A program made the translations under genes and the position numbers. From Trichomonas tenax (lineage: Eukaryota > Parabasalia > Trichomonadida > Trichomonadidae), in the NCBI GenBank assembly GCA_023091735.1, contig JALKBU010000095.1:1-64000 (forward strand): a stretch of 64,000 nucleotides of DNA, in the 5' to 3' direction. Each line of letters begins with the position of its first letter. Within the stretch, counting starts at the first letter, position 1. Below the pieces are notes generated by a model that was given only the letters and a program-made list of their open reading frames with translations, had not been told where the DNA came from and made no database searches. Below are positions 1 through 10,972 of the stretch, one piece after another.

Positions 1-2222
1 ATTTTATCATTATTATGATATCGCATCAATCATTCACATTTTATCATCATTATGATATGACATCAATCATTCACATTTTATCATCATTATGATATGACAT
101 CAATCATTCACATTTTATCATCATTATGATATAAATCCCCATTATCAATAGCAATTGAAATGAAATCAGTTGAAATTGTTCAATATCTAGTTGAACATGG
201 AGCAGATGTCAATATGAAACTAATCAATCATTCACATTTTATCATTATTATGATATCGCATCAATCATTCACATTTTATCATCATTATAATATTGGATCA
301 ATCATTCACATTTTATCATCATTATAATATTGGATCAATCATTCACATTTTATCATCATTATGATATTTCGTCAATCATTCACATTTTATCATCATTATA
401 ATATTGGATCAATCATTCACATTTTATCATCATTCTGACATGGAATCAATCATTCACATTTTATCATCATTATGACATGGAATCAATCATTCACATTTTA
501 TCATCATTATGACATGGAATCAATCATTCACATTTTATCATCATTCTGACATGGAATCAATCATTCACATTTTATCAGAATTATAATATTGGATCAATCA
601 TTCACATTTTATCATCATTATGATATCGCATTAATCATTCACATTTTATCATCATTATGATATAAATCCCCATTATCAATAGCAATTGAAATGAAATCAG
701 TTGAAATTGTTCAATATCTAGTTGAGCATGGAGCAGATGTCAATATGAAACTAATCAATCATTCACATTTTATCATCTTTATGATATTGGATCAATCATT
801 CACATTTTATCATCATTATGATATCGCATCAATCATTCACATTTTATCATCATTATGATATGACATCAATCATTCACATTTTATCATCATTATGATATCT
901 AATCAATCATTCACATTTTATCATCATTATAATATCGCATCAATCATTCACATTTTATCATCATTATGATATGACATCAATCATTCACATTTTATCATCA
1001 TTATGATATCTAATCAATCATTCACATTTTATCACCATTATGATATTTCGTCAATCATTCACATTTTATCATCATTATGATATTTCGTCAATCATTCACA
1101 TTTTATCATCATTCTGACATGGAATCAATCATTCACATTTTATCATCATTATTATATTACATCAATCATTCACATTTTATCATCATTATGACATGGAATC
1201 AATCATTCACATTTTATCATCATTCTGACATGGAATCAATCATTCACATTTTATCATCATTATGATATCTAATCAATCATTCACATTTTGTCATCATTAT
1301 GATATCGCATTAATCATTCACATTTTATCATCATTATGATATCGCATCAATCATTCACATTTTATCATCATTCTGACATGGAATCAATCATTCACATTTT
1401 GTCATCATTATGATATGACATCAATCATTCACATTTTATCATCATTATTGCATGAATCCCCATTATCAATAGCAATTGAAATGAAATCAGTTGAAATTGT
1501 TCAATATCTAGTTGAACATGGAGCAGATGTCAATATGAAACTAATCAATCATTCACATTTTATCATTATTATGATATCGCATTAATCATTCACATTTTAT
1601 CATCATTATGATATCGCATCAATCATTCACATTTTATCATCATTATGACATGGAATCAATTATTCACATTTTATCATTATTATGATATCTAATCAATCAT
1701 TCACATTTTATCATCATTATGATATGACATCAATTATTCACATTTTATCATTATTATGATATCTAATCAATCATTCACATTTTATCATCATTATGATATC
1801 TAATCAATCATTCACATTTTATCATCATTCTGACATGGAATCAATCATTCACATTTTATCATTATTATGACATGGAATCAATCATTCACATTTTATCACC
1901 ATTATGATATCTAATCAATCATTCACATTTTATCATCATTATGATATGACATCAATCATTCACATTTTATCATCATTATGATATTACATCAATCATTCAC
2001 ATTTTATCATCATTATGATATGACATCAATCATTCACATTTTATCATCATTATGATATAAATCCCCATTATCAATAGCAATTGAAATGAAATCAGTTGAA
2101 ATTGTTCAATATCTAGTTGAACATGGAGCAGATGTCAATATGAAACTAATCAATCATTCACATTTTATCATCTTTATGATATTGGATCAATCATTCACAT
2201 TTTATCATCATTATGATATAAA
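1..2222. repeat. 37-bp minisatellite interrupted by 87-bp ankyrin blocks
   Basis: About fifty copies of a 37-bp unit that begins ATCAATCATTCACATT and ends CATCATTATGATATNNN. The last three bases vary (GAC, CGC, TGG, CTA, TTC), and there are rare internal changes. Four ankyrin-coding blocks interrupt the array, with their CCCC landmarks at 137, 668, 1458 and 2063, and a fifth at 2224 closes it. Landmark spacings are 531, 790, 605 and 161 bp, each exactly 87 bp plus 12, 19, 14 or 2 units of 37 bp, so the array holds no net indels. 37 is not a multiple of 3, so reading frame rotates between units. The array runs off the left edge of the window. Confidence 0.95.
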
Positions 2223-2300
2223 TCCCCATTATCAATAGCAATTGAAATGAATTCTCTCGAAATTGTTCAATATCTAAAATTGAAAGGTGCTTTTGAATGA
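131..2300 (+). pseudogene. Ankyrin-repeat gene remnant (3' end)
   Basis: Five blocks translate to ankyrin repeat sequence of the trichomonad type (SPLSIAIEMKSVEIVQYL, then VEHGADVNMK). The last block, from 2223, reads SPLSIAIEMNSLEIVQYLKL and ends in a TGA at 2298-2300, so it is the natural C-terminus. A normal ankyrin repeat is 33 residues. Each block carries 29 codons, and the remaining linker is replaced by many 37-bp units that bring frameshifts and stops. No frame runs through the whole region. I infer an ankyrin-repeat protein gene destroyed by minisatellite expansion. The start lies outside the window. Confidence 0.8.
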
Positions 2301-3277
2301 ATATTCAACTGAGTGTTCTATATGATAAAACAAAATTTTTCCAAAATATTTATCTTCTTGAATTGGGCATTCGTAATAAATATAAACTCATGATTCTAAA
2401 ACTTCATCATGGAGATTCAATGCTATAAGATGAAAATTATATCTAATTTTTAATCAATAGCTAATATGTCCCACCATACCGTAGCATCAGGACAAATAAT
2501 TTTTGTAATATTTTAATTACTTTAATGCGATAGAATTTGATTTGGCAGTAATATCATGGAAATATATATGTTCGAATTTAGTTTTAAGATAATAGTATCA
2601 ATGACAATGCCTCTGCAACATACAGTAGAATGAAATAGAAATAAAAAGAAAGCATTCTTACTATTAAGAAAAACACCATAACTATTTTTGCAGCAAATAG
2701 TCCATCAACAATTGATTTTGTTTCCAATAATAATTTGAATTACTTCATTATTTTAGTAAACATATTAGATTGTGATCATTTTTCAACACTTTATATCTAT
2801 CAGGTTACCAATAGACTTTACACAGTATTTAAACTTAAATATATATTCACTTTTTATCCCTTTATAAATAGTTATAATATTTGATTTTTTATCTTAAGAT
2901 GCTAAAGAGATATCTCACCACTCTATATTTACGTGGCAGAATTTATTATCAATTCTATGTATCGGAAAAGTGACGTTTTTCCCTTGTAGCTGCGCACAAA
3001 AATCTGGCCTCTTGCCAAAAAAAAAACTGGAAAGATATCCAATATGTCCATCTTAATTGTTTCTTCCTTTTCCCCTTCCTTCTTTTCTTCCTTCTTCCTA
3101 TTCTTTCTTCTTTTTTATTCATTTTCCCTAAACAAATTCAAGATAGATCAAAACCGATTAGATAATTACGTCAAGAATGTTCAATCTCGGCACAAGGTGG
3201 TACTCTACGCCGTAGAGTCTTTACTTTTTTCATATTGAATATATTTGTTCATTATAACATAAAATCTTAAAATTCAA
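2301..3277. other. AT-rich non-coding stretch
   Basis: No convincing gene. A low-complexity open frame at 3044-3238 is rich in Ser and Phe encoded by a TTC/TTT tract, and I do not regard it as real. A near-perfect palindrome, ACTCTACG-C-CGTAGAGT, lies at 3202-3218. Confidence 0.5.
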
Positions 3278-3358
3278 AAAATCATGTTTTTAAGGTTCTA
3301 GTTAAGTAAGAGGGATAAGTTTTTGGTTCCCCAATACTTTGGGGAAAAGTCGGATCTA
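3278..3358 (+). repeat. Dispersed repeat, copy A
   Basis: This segment matches 23366-23450 over about 80 bases. The shared landmarks are AAGAGGGATAAG, TCCCCAATACT and TGGGRAAA followed by GGATCT, preceded by a similar T-rich run. The similarity suggests a dispersed repeat, perhaps the end of an old transposon. No terminal repeats or transposase were seen here. Confidence 0.55.
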
Positions 3359-3728
3359 AACGCGCACACATTGGTCGCACAATAGAAGGGCCGTAATGGA
3401 GTATTATCCACTAAATTGATTTTGAAAAAAATATAAAAATCAACACAAAACAATAAATTTTCATATAATATTTTTAAATTTAACATTTTTTATTAGTTTA
3501 ATCCCCTTAAATTTTAAGAATATTAAGAAAATGCAATGAGATCATATTGATAAGATAATTATTAAAGAAGGGGGAGTAGTTCAATAAAAAAGTTGGTTTA
3601 ATTCAAAAGTTGCTTTATCTCGAAAGTTATTAAAAGAGTATTTCGAATATTTTTTGGCGTAAAATTTTCACAATTTAATTTCATAGAGAAATAATCATCC
3701 ATCGTTTTTAGAACAAAAAAATTAATTT
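3359..3728. other. AT-rich intergenic
   Basis: I see no gene or clear repeat here beyond simple A/T runs. It precedes the small membrane protein ORF at 3729. Confidence 0.4.
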
Positions 3729-3974
3729 ATGGTGAGCACCCCTACGCCACATGGCTATGCATACATGAATTATGTTGCCGCTGCCGTAGCATGCATCATA
3801 TTCATTCTTGTTGTCACAATGGTTGTTATAATTTGCACTTGCACCAATTCTTGTGAAGAAAACCAGTATAGCCGAAGAGAGATGGATAGAGAAATGTCAG
3901 ACAACTTAATTCCGCCGGTATTTTATACAGATGCTGATCCATTATCGATGGGTGATCTTCATGATCGACTTTAA
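3729..3974 (+). CDS. Small single-pass membrane protein, hypothetical
   Basis: An 81-residue ATG-started frame. It has a short N-terminal stretch, one strong hydrophobic segment at about residues 15-37 (VAAAVACIIFILVVTMVVII), then CTCTNSCEE and an acidic-polar tail of about 40 residues. The arrangement resembles the C-terminal membrane anchor and cytoplasmic tail of trichomonad surface proteins (Pmp-like or BspA-like). It could therefore be a small gene of its own or the surviving tail of a larger lost gene. No family was recognised. Confidence 0.4.
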   Translation: MVSTPTPHGYAYMNYVAAAVACIIFILVVTMVVIICTCTNSCEENQYSRREMDREMSDNLIPPVFYTDADPLSMGDLHDRL

Positions 3975-4514
3975 TATCAATTTTATTCAATGGTTACTGT
4001 TGAAATAAAGTGTTATGTATGTTTGTGTTTACTCGTTCAGCAATATTTTGTTCATGAATTTATTGTCATTAAAATTTATGCGAATCAGAAGAAATAGAAT
4101 ATACGAAATTAATTTATTCCATGATAAACATATACAGGCTGACAGCATGTCTCATTCTAGGATTAATTTTATAGAGCCATTAACAAAACAAGAACTTATA
4201 ATATTATGAACACTATAAATCCCCAAGGAACGGAGATGTGATGTCATTGGCCTTGATTATTATTACAAACAGCAAGCTTAAAATAAAAACAATTGAATAC
4301 TTGAGAGAAAATCAAATTCCCCAGTTGAACATATCGAAGGAGAACATGTTGAGGGACGAAATAGTGTATGTAGGAACAGCTCCGATCTTTGCTAAAGTTT
4401 CTTGATAATTTTTTGTGTTGTTAGTGACAAGAATTGTAATGGAAAATAGACATAAGAGCCTTTTAGTCGGAATATTTCGACGATTTTCGAATTTCGACTC
4501 TGAAAGGAAAAATC

Positions 4515-4569
4515 ATGGACTGGCTTGCTAATCCAACGAGGAACTATGATAAGGCCCAAGCCAGTCCAT
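4515..4569. repeat. 13-bp inverted repeat, 29-nt loop
   Basis: ATGGACTGGCTTG at 4515-4527 is matched by its exact reverse complement CAAGCCAGTCCAT at 4557-4569. It is relatively GC-rich against the AT-rich surroundings. It could be a structured RNA element or the remnant end of a mobile element; nothing around it decides. Confidence 0.7.
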
Positions 4570-4665
4570 AGTGGAGCCTTCCAGAGTTAATCATAGCAAA
4601 TGGTTTCATTTATATTATAAAAATGGCTGACGGTTTTAGATACACCCCCTTTTATATTATGTCAT

Positions 4666-4710
4666 TTTACATGTCAGAAAATCGTCAAATCTGATTTTAC
4701 ATGTCACTTT
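4666..4710 (-). promoter_or_regulatory. Tandem TTTACATGTCA motifs
   Basis: Two exact copies of the 11-mer at 4666-4676 and 4696-4706, 30 bp apart. The second overlaps TGTCACTTT (4702-4710), the other recurrent start-proximal motif. Elsewhere the reverse complement TGACATGTAAA points toward a gene, so here the expected target lies to the left on the minus strand, where I recognise none. It may be a relic promoter. Confidence 0.4.
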
Positions 4711-5134
4711 TCGTGACACATTATCATATGCCACACTATTTGATTAAGTACATTATGTAATGCCAAAATATTCGATCAAAAATTTCAATTTGATTTGCCA
4801 CCTAAAATTATTTTTGGACCCTACTTTATAAATCTAAATATATGGTATGAATTGAATAATATTTTTTTTTTTTGAACTTTTGTCGCTTTTGATTCAATTT
4901 TTCAAAAATCAAAACATAACTAAACTAAGAATGAGAAGCAACTAAAAACTTCAACACTTTGTCATTTTGTTATGAACTCAAAACAAGATTCTTTGTGGTC
5001 TCTGGCAATCAAAACATAACAAATACAAGTGAAGTATAATTCGTTTGTTGAGTTAAATCCTATGATATCGCTTGATAAATTTTGACACAGATTACATTCA
5101 TTTCCAAGATAGATTCTTCGCATTGTTTGATGTG

Positions 5135-5386
5135 ATGAAATATTTAAGTGTCATTCAATTAGTATCATCAAAGATAGAAATAATGAAGCTTTTTCATTAT
5201 GCCATCATTATTTCCAAGCCGAAGAACATTTTGCATACTGCAATCATTTCCACACTTTATTTTATTACAAATGTTGAAACTTCTGGATCACTTCCAGAAA
5301 ATGAGGTTAACTCATGGAAACTCTTTTATAACCTCCTGTTTGAATTCCAAAATATTTTGAATGATTTCATCACTTTGAACAAATAA
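5135..5386 (+). other. Open frame, possible gene fragment
   Basis: The open frame extends from 5072, but its first ATG is at 5135, giving about 83 residues. It is helical and hydrophobic-polar (FQDRFFALFDVMKYLSV upstream, FYNLLFEFQNILNDF near the end). No domain was recognised. It could be the end of a decayed gene. Confidence 0.2.
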
Positions 5387-5439
5387 ATATTATGTTTTGC
5401 TTGTTTAATATTCTTCTTTGGGCAGAAATGATCAATGAA

Positions 5440-5679
5440 TTAAATTGAATGAGAAGTTGCGATTTCAAAGATTGTGTAAGAAAATACATAGTCCTCACTA
5501 AGAACATTTGCAAAATAACAATAGAATTTTACAGCACTATCACTTGTTAATCTTAGAAATTGGTTTTCTTTCACATTGCAATTAATGTGAGAAGAAAATG
5601 AATATTGTCGATTCAATTTATGGATTGTTTTATCTGGGAAGTCGTTATAATATGTTTCCCAGTCGAGTTTGAATTTCAA
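5440..5679 (-). other. Open frame without ATG, possible gene fragment
   Basis: The 79-codon frame starts at TTG and has no in-frame ATG near its start. Its composition looks protein-like (WETYYNDFPDKTIHKL, YSFSSHINCNVKENQFL, KFYCYFANVLSEDYVF). The pattern suggests the N-terminal part of a trichomonad multigene-family protein that has lost its start and the rest of the gene. Unrecognised. Confidence 0.25.
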
Positions 5680-5939
5680 TCAACGTTGAGCATAATCAAG
5701 GTTATATATTTTTAATTATAAAAAAGCTCACTTTAGGTTGTTCTTGATATATATTACATAAATTGCCTATAAAATTTTAACAAAACATTACCTTTCACAT
5801 ATTTTGTTTCAAATGGAATTTTCAACAGCGAAATTTGAAATTTTTCAATGATTTGGTAATGTTATGATTAGAAATAACATCTTAGAAGTAAAGACAATAT
5901 CAATTTATAAATATCAAACAAAAATTAATATAGTAAAAA

Positions 5940-7766
5940 TTATTTCGGCTTATTCGGTTTCTTTTGGACTTCCTCAGTCATTGTTTCTTCATTCTTTCTA
6001 TCAAGTTCATCAGTCTGAGTATATTGCGACGTCTTATCTCTAACAAGAACTAAGTTTGACGTCATTCTGAGTTTCGTAAGATTCTCTTGGAAGAATCTCA
6101 TTGCGCCTCCAAGTTGGTCCTTTGCTGTCTCTGATATTCCACCTATCAATATCTTGTTCATGTGTTGGATCGGATCGTGGAGTTTGTTGTCCTTGTTGAT
6201 AGCAAATCCACCAATTTGGAATGTTAACGCCAATGCATTGATTATCTCCATCTTGTTTGCCAAAAGTTGCAATTCTGCATTCGAAACAACCATCATGTGC
6301 TTTGATCCTCTCATCTTCAAGTTCGTTATCTTGTTTTCTTCGTTATCTTCGTACTTTGGCATTGGCATTGGAGCATCATTCTGCAAGTCAATTGCTTTGT
6401 TACCGATCTCTTTGGAGATATAATTCTTGAGTTCTGGTTTCTGAATCAGCTTAATCATGTCGCTGCCAAATGAGGAAACGACCGTCAACAGAGAAGAAAG
6501 AATCGAGCGGTTCTTGTTCAGGACCTCTGTCAAGTCTCTGTGTGATTTGACGAGTTTCTTGTACTGCTGGAGAACTTTCCAATAATCCTGATAAACTTTC
6601 TTTCTCTCCATTGTCTTTTCATTCAACGTGACAATGATTTTATCGATCGCGTTATTTTTCTCATCAATATCGAAAACATAACAGTCTATCTTGTCAATGA
6701 GTGCGAAGTTTGTCTCCAGAACTTTATCAGCTTTGTTGTGACTGAGTAACGAAGAATCGCTGACATAAGAGCGCTTTGTTCCACCGCGAACTTCATCTTC
6801 GAGTTTTTCGACTGTTTTCTTGTATTCTGCAAGCAATTCGAGCTGCTTTTGAAGATTTGTCGTAGAAACAATTTGACTTGCGCTGATATTGAGTTGTAAA
6901 TCTGAGAAACTAATTCTTTGATTTAATGTTTTCTCTGATTCCGATGGAATCATCGAATCGAAGTCAATTTCATCCTCTACTTCTGGAGGAGCATCAAATC
7001 CGTGAGCAATATCGAGTTCTTCATCGATAATATCTTTAATTGATTGAATAAGCATTCTTGATGAATGACATGCAAAATTATCGAAATTGCGTCGCTTTGA
7101 CATTGGATCTGATGCATATTGGACTTCTTCTGCCTTTAATTGTTCATTTTCGTCTAATAAATTCTTGTGCATCATTAAGAGGCCATTTAAGTTTCCGAAT
7201 TCTGTTGTAATCGCTTCACTTGATTCGCCACTTTGTTCAACAATTATTTTTCGTTTGTTTAATTCGTATGATAATTGCTCTAAATGATGAAGCATTTCAT
7301 CTTGTAATGCGAAAGATGCCATTTGATCGTTAACGTATTTCACATTAAAGCGTTCCTCAAATCTTGCGAGAGGAGGAATACTTGTAAATCGAAGGATTTC
7401 GTTCTGTAATTTTAAACATTCTGCCATATATTTAGCTCTTGGATGCGTTTTTGCGTGTTTTTCTGATTGTTTGTAGAAATCAGAGCTTTCTTGTAAATAT
7501 TTGATTTCTAAATGTGCTTTTTGAAGTTTATCTTGCATATTTTTCAGTTGTTTTTCTTTTTCTTTGTTGTTTTTGATTGCTTTATCGTACTCATTAGCCA
7601 TTAAAAGCCACAATTTGTGGACTTCATTTAGAATATCGTTCTTTTCTGAAGCAGAAGACACTGTTATGGCCTTGCAAAGCAGTTTAATTCCGTGTTGTGA
7701 ATGCGAAGAACCCGGAGGAGGGACTGGCAGAAGAGGCTTTAGCGAAGATAGTCGAGGAATGTGCAT
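5940..7766 (-). CDS. Coiled-coil protein, function unknown
   Basis: A 608-residue protein. I chose the ATG at 7766 (MHIPRLSSLKPLLPVPPPG) because the frame upstream uses only a GTG, and a TGAC-like motif (TTTACACGTTA at 7781-7791 on the plus strand) lies directly upstream. After a proline-rich N-terminus come long heptad-rich segments (KNNKEKEKQLKNMQDKLQKA, LQKQLELLAEYKKTVEKL, MERKKVYQDYWKVLQQYKKL). A helical domain and a Lys/Glu-rich tail follow. No enzyme motif is visible. It could be a cytoskeletal or flagellar scaffold, but nothing in the sequence proves that. The gene is ordinary in codon use and intact. Confidence 0.8.
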   Translation of the reverse strand: MHIPRLSSLKPLLPVPPPGSSHSQHGIKLLCKAITVSSASEKNDILNEVHKLWLLMANEYDKAIKNNKEKEKQLKNMQDKLQKAHLEIKYLQESSDFYKQSEKHAKTHPRAKYMAECLKLQNEILRFTSIPPLARFEERFNVKYVNDQMASFALQDEMLHHLEQLSYELNKRKIIVEQSGESSEAITTEFGNLNGLLMMHKNLLDENEQLKAEEVQYASDPMSKRRNFDNFACHSSRMLIQSIKDIIDEELDIAHGFDAPPEVEDEIDFDSMIPSESEKTLNQRISFSDLQLNISASQIVSTTNLQKQLELLAEYKKTVEKLEDEVRGGTKRSYVSDSSLLSHNKADKVLETNFALIDKIDCYVFDIDEKNNAIDKIIVTLNEKTMERKKVYQDYWKVLQQYKKLVKSHRDLTEVLNKNRSILSSLLTVVSSFGSDMIKLIQKPELKNYISKEIGNKAIDLQNDAPMPMPKYEDNEENKITNLKMRGSKHMMVVSNAELQLLANKMEIINALALTFQIGGFAINKDNKLHDPIQHMNKILIGGISETAKDQLGGAMRFFQENLTKLRMTSNLVLVRDKTSQYTQTDELDRKNEETMTEEVQKKPNKPK

Positions 7767-7780
7767 TTTTTTGAGCACTT

Positions 7781-7791
7781 TTTACACGTTA
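7781..7791 (-). promoter_or_regulatory. TAACGTGTAAA, variant of the gene-proximal 11-mer
   Basis: In the sense of the coiled-coil gene this reads TAACGTGTAAA, 15 nt upstream of its ATG. It is one mismatch away from the TGACRYGTAAA consensus seen at several other starts, and in the same orientation. Confidence 0.4.
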
Positions 7792-8938
7792 TTTTGTAAA
7801 GAAAGGTCTCCAATGGAAAATTTATATATTTAGACATTTGGACTATAAAATAATCATATATATCATATGTGGAGTCTATGCCTTTAATATTACGGCTTAA
7901 TTTCAAAAATATTTTGAATTCAAAGTATTTTTACTAGATCATTAATAAACTGATTTATATGTGGAAAGCATTTGCATAGTAGTTATCAATCCAGAATGAT
8001 TCAATTTCGTGAAGACATAAGATATCATTATTAGGAAATATAGCATGATTAGCATTCAACATAGCGCATTGCAATCGAGCATATGATAAGTGGAATCAAG
8101 AATCTCATTATGTATCATTAGATTTCCCATGGATAATGTAATCTATCATGAGATCAAACTATTCTCTGTCCAACTTGGCTTTTCGGGATTAATTTGTTAT
8201 AATTCAGCAATCTAAATAAAGGTTTAACTAAGCAATGAATTTAGAATAATTTCAGTGCAAGATATAAAGTATCAAAAGTGACCAATGCTAACTTTATTGA
8301 AGAATGTATTCGATTTATTCATTAACTACACAATCATTCAAATATGCAATTGAAATTATTATTGACATCTTGAATTTGCAAGAAGACAACAAAAAGGTTG
8401 TCATTGATCACGTATAGCAATAGTAATATCAGGATATCAGAAAATGAAAAATGTGACAAAGGATGAACTTTCTTGCATTTGTGTATTGATGGTAATGAAA
8501 TAAAATAACAAAATATTATTTTTTCAATGACATGTAGAATGTCGATTTTCTTGCTTGCAATAAAGGAATTTAGTGAATGCTGACACACAGAGCCTTCTGA
8601 GCTATGTCACTAATGAGTATAAGCTCACCATTTAACTCGAAAAACTTTAAAGAGATCAATAGTTCTTATCATATATCTATGACTACGAATCACAACAAAA
8701 ATTGGTTCGAAAAAAAAAAGAAGATGTCATGACTTTAAAGAGATTTGAAATAATGCTATTCAACAGAAAAATGAAAAATACAAGAAATAAAAAAATAGCG
8801 AAACAAAGAACACCAGTGCCACTATATCATAAGCAATAGAAAAATGCCAGCAAGTTTATATATTAAAATCGATGTTATGAGCAATTAAGAATGCTCTTAG
8901 ACAAAAATGCCAATTTTTGAAGACAAATTTACAAAATA

Positions 8939-8977
8939 ACGTGCAACTTTTTGAATGGAATTCAAAAAGTTGCACGT
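8939..8977. repeat. 18-bp perfect hairpin
   Basis: Left arm 8939-8956 (ACGTGCAACTTTTTGAAT) and right arm 8960-8977 are exact reverse complements around a 3-nt loop (GGA). It would form a very stable hairpin. No gene end lies close enough to call it a terminator. Confidence 0.85.
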
Positions 8978-8993
8978 GATTTTAGATTATCGG

Positions 8994-9063
8994 GAATGTT
9001 AAAAATTTGGTACCTACAAAATACTGTAGTTCATATTTTGTAGTTAAAAAATTTTTAACATTC
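8994..9063. repeat. 30-bp imperfect inverted repeat
   Basis: 8994-9023 (starting GAATGTTAAAAATTT) pairs with 9034-9063 over 30 positions with three mismatches around a 10-nt loop. Weaker pairing continues outward for about another 10 bp on each side. It sits only 17 bp from the perfect hairpin at 8939-8977. The pair looks like a short palindromic mobile-element relic (MITE-like), which is inference. Confidence 0.8.
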
Positions 9064-9981
9064 AAGATAATTGAAAAGAATGGATAAAACAATGGATATT
9101 AACTATTAAATAATTTCAGATAACGATAATTCTGACATTAAACCGTTAGTGATAAAACTGCATCAAACAAAATTATTCATGATGACATAAGGACGAAAGC
9201 TTTGATTAAACGATTTTGAACTTACTGGATCTGTTTTTAATATAATGAATGAAAGTTGTGTTAAATCTAATAATAGTATTGCTTATATTTCGATTAATTT
9301 TTAAATTTGAACGTTTAAACTTAAAACAATGATGCAAAGTAATAATATGATGTGCTTTTGAGATCATTGAAACATGTCAAATCTTAAATAACCAATAAGA
9401 ATTTTTCAGAAAAATATCAAATTAAAAACATTTTGTTTAATCTAACTATATCATTATTTACATGTTTTTAAACCGTTCCAATGCGATGAATTTCAACAAC
9501 TCTGTAAAAATGTTTCAAATTCGGCAGAAAATTTTCTAAAATCAAAGTTTTGACAAATGTAAATTTAAATTTGGATATCGCATTAGAAATTAATGTATTA
9601 TCTATAATTGCGTCAATTTGCCACCCACAATTTTGGCAATTTGACAAAATTGATTGAATTTAAATATTTTTGCTCTTAACTAGCATTCAACATCGATACT
9701 CAAATCGTTTCAAAGACTCTTATGATGTTAACACAAGTGGCCACAAAATGCTTTAGGGAACTCGCCAACAAAACTTAGCATTCGGTCAAGATCCAATTAC
9801 TATGATGCCAGGAATGAAGGGATCCACACGCCACGCAAACTGCCATTTAAGCTCTGGTCCAGAAGAAAAGCGTCTAGGAATGTTGTGGTCAACGCGTAAA
9901 ACATGCTAATGAGGTTCTGATATGTTCCTAAGCCGAATTTTTAATTGAAATAAAATGATTTCATTTTAATGCGTTTTTATT

Positions 9982-10566
9982 CTATATATATTGCTCAGCG
10001 AAATATTTTGTTAAGTGCTCTTCGAAATTCTTAATATATGTTGGAAAATCAGGGTTCTTAACAACATCATTAACCTGGAAAGACGGAATTTGCTTCATTG
10101 CGCAAAATTCGTGGGACTTATTGATCCGTGAATGCTATCTGCACCTTTTCCTTTGAAGAACTGGTTTGGACCTGTTAGAGATTCAAATGGTGCATTCCAT
10201 GTGAAGGACAACATGAACCTCTTGTTCGGGCAGAGGCCATCATCGTCATACTTCTTTGTCGGATCCTTTCTTGTGCGGCCATCCCCAGACCAAATTGTTC
10301 CATGGGCTATGAAGAATACTTTGTCGAGGTACTTCTTGGCATACCACGGCGTTCGGAACCACCAGATTTGGAATTGCCAGATCAGAACATCTGCCCAGAC
10401 GATCTTCACAATTTCTTCTTGGCAATCATAGTCAGAATCAGCGACAGTGATTAACTTCATGACCTTTTTCTGTAAATGACTTTGCGGCTTAGTCGACGAG
10501 AGTTTTGTTGAGCTGTCCCTTCGAGGCTTTCCATTCTTTATGCCTATCAATGATGAGAATCTTCAT
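9982..10566 (-). pseudogene. NAD(P)H quinone reductase (MdaB-like, flavodoxin fold), broken
   Basis: The pieces cover a full-length MdaB-type flavoprotein (195 codons; the family is about 193 residues). The start KILIIDRHKEW is at 10566. It is followed by an in-frame TAA at 10489-10491 and a frameshift near 10440. The long middle frame has WADVLIWQFQIWWF, the family motif near the flavin site, then FIAHGTIWSGDGRTR and FTWNAPFESL. A second frameshift near 10100 leads to the tail MKQIPSFQVNDVVKNPDF. The family reduces quinones or nitro compounds with NAD(P)H in the cytosol and in protists is usually considered bacterial in origin. Here it cannot yield a full protein. Confidence 0.8.
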
Positions 10567-10972
10567 TATGAAGAAATAAAGTGAATATTGAATTCAGTGT
10601 TGAAATCAAATCACTTCCATTGGTTTACGAACACTAAATTGACCAACATTGGCTTAATTAACTCAGATCGTGATTTTTGATGTATTTTTAAAAGATAGCT
10701 TAGAAATCATAAGTTATTGAATGATTTATGAAATCAATTTCTGTAGAGTTCAAGCTCAGCCAAAACCTTGATGATATGAACAATGCATGAGGAGTACAGT
10801 CAAAACATCCGAACCATTTAACTTATTAGAGATTTTGAATCTGATATAAAAATTCAATAAAATAAAGACATAATGAAAAATGGATCGATTATTTCGATTG
10901 TATTGAGTTTAAAAAGATTTAAAACCTTAACAATGAATTTGAATGAAAAATAATCGTCACATCCAAAGATAG
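10567..10972. other. AT-rich intergenic
   Basis: No gene or distinctive repeat seen. Confidence 0.4.

Larger units (their letters stand above)
3975..5134. other. Intergenic with hairpin and motif copies
   Basis: No convincing gene. A short ATG frame at 4241-4405 (54 codons) has no recognisable features. The region contains the inverted repeat at 4515-4569 and two copies of the TTTACATGTCA motif at 4666 and 4696. These resemble a promoter, but no gene is identifiable beside them. Confidence 0.4.
7792..9981. other. Long non-coding stretch with hairpins
   Basis: More than 2 kb without a supportable gene. The minus-strand open frame at 8334-8588 looks like chance. The clear structures are the two inverted repeats at 8939-9063. 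A slightly more GC-rich segment at about 9730-9910 reads open for short distances (QDPITMMPGMKGSTRHANC), but I do not recognise it and it is interrupted. Confidence 0.45.

Noticed and set aside
1077..1265. Open frame translated from the minisatellite
   Set aside because: It exists only because three frames of the 37-bp repeat lack stops locally; the 37-residue periodicity is an artefact of 3 x 37 nt.
1..2222. A CRISPR-like array of regular 37-bp repeats
   Set aside because: The units are directly adjacent with no unique spacers, and the interruptions are identical ankyrin-coding blocks. It is a minisatellite in a eukaryotic gene.
3044..3238. Ser/Phe-rich ORF of 64 residues
   Set aside because: Encoded by a pyrimidine-rich low-complexity tract; no recognisable features.
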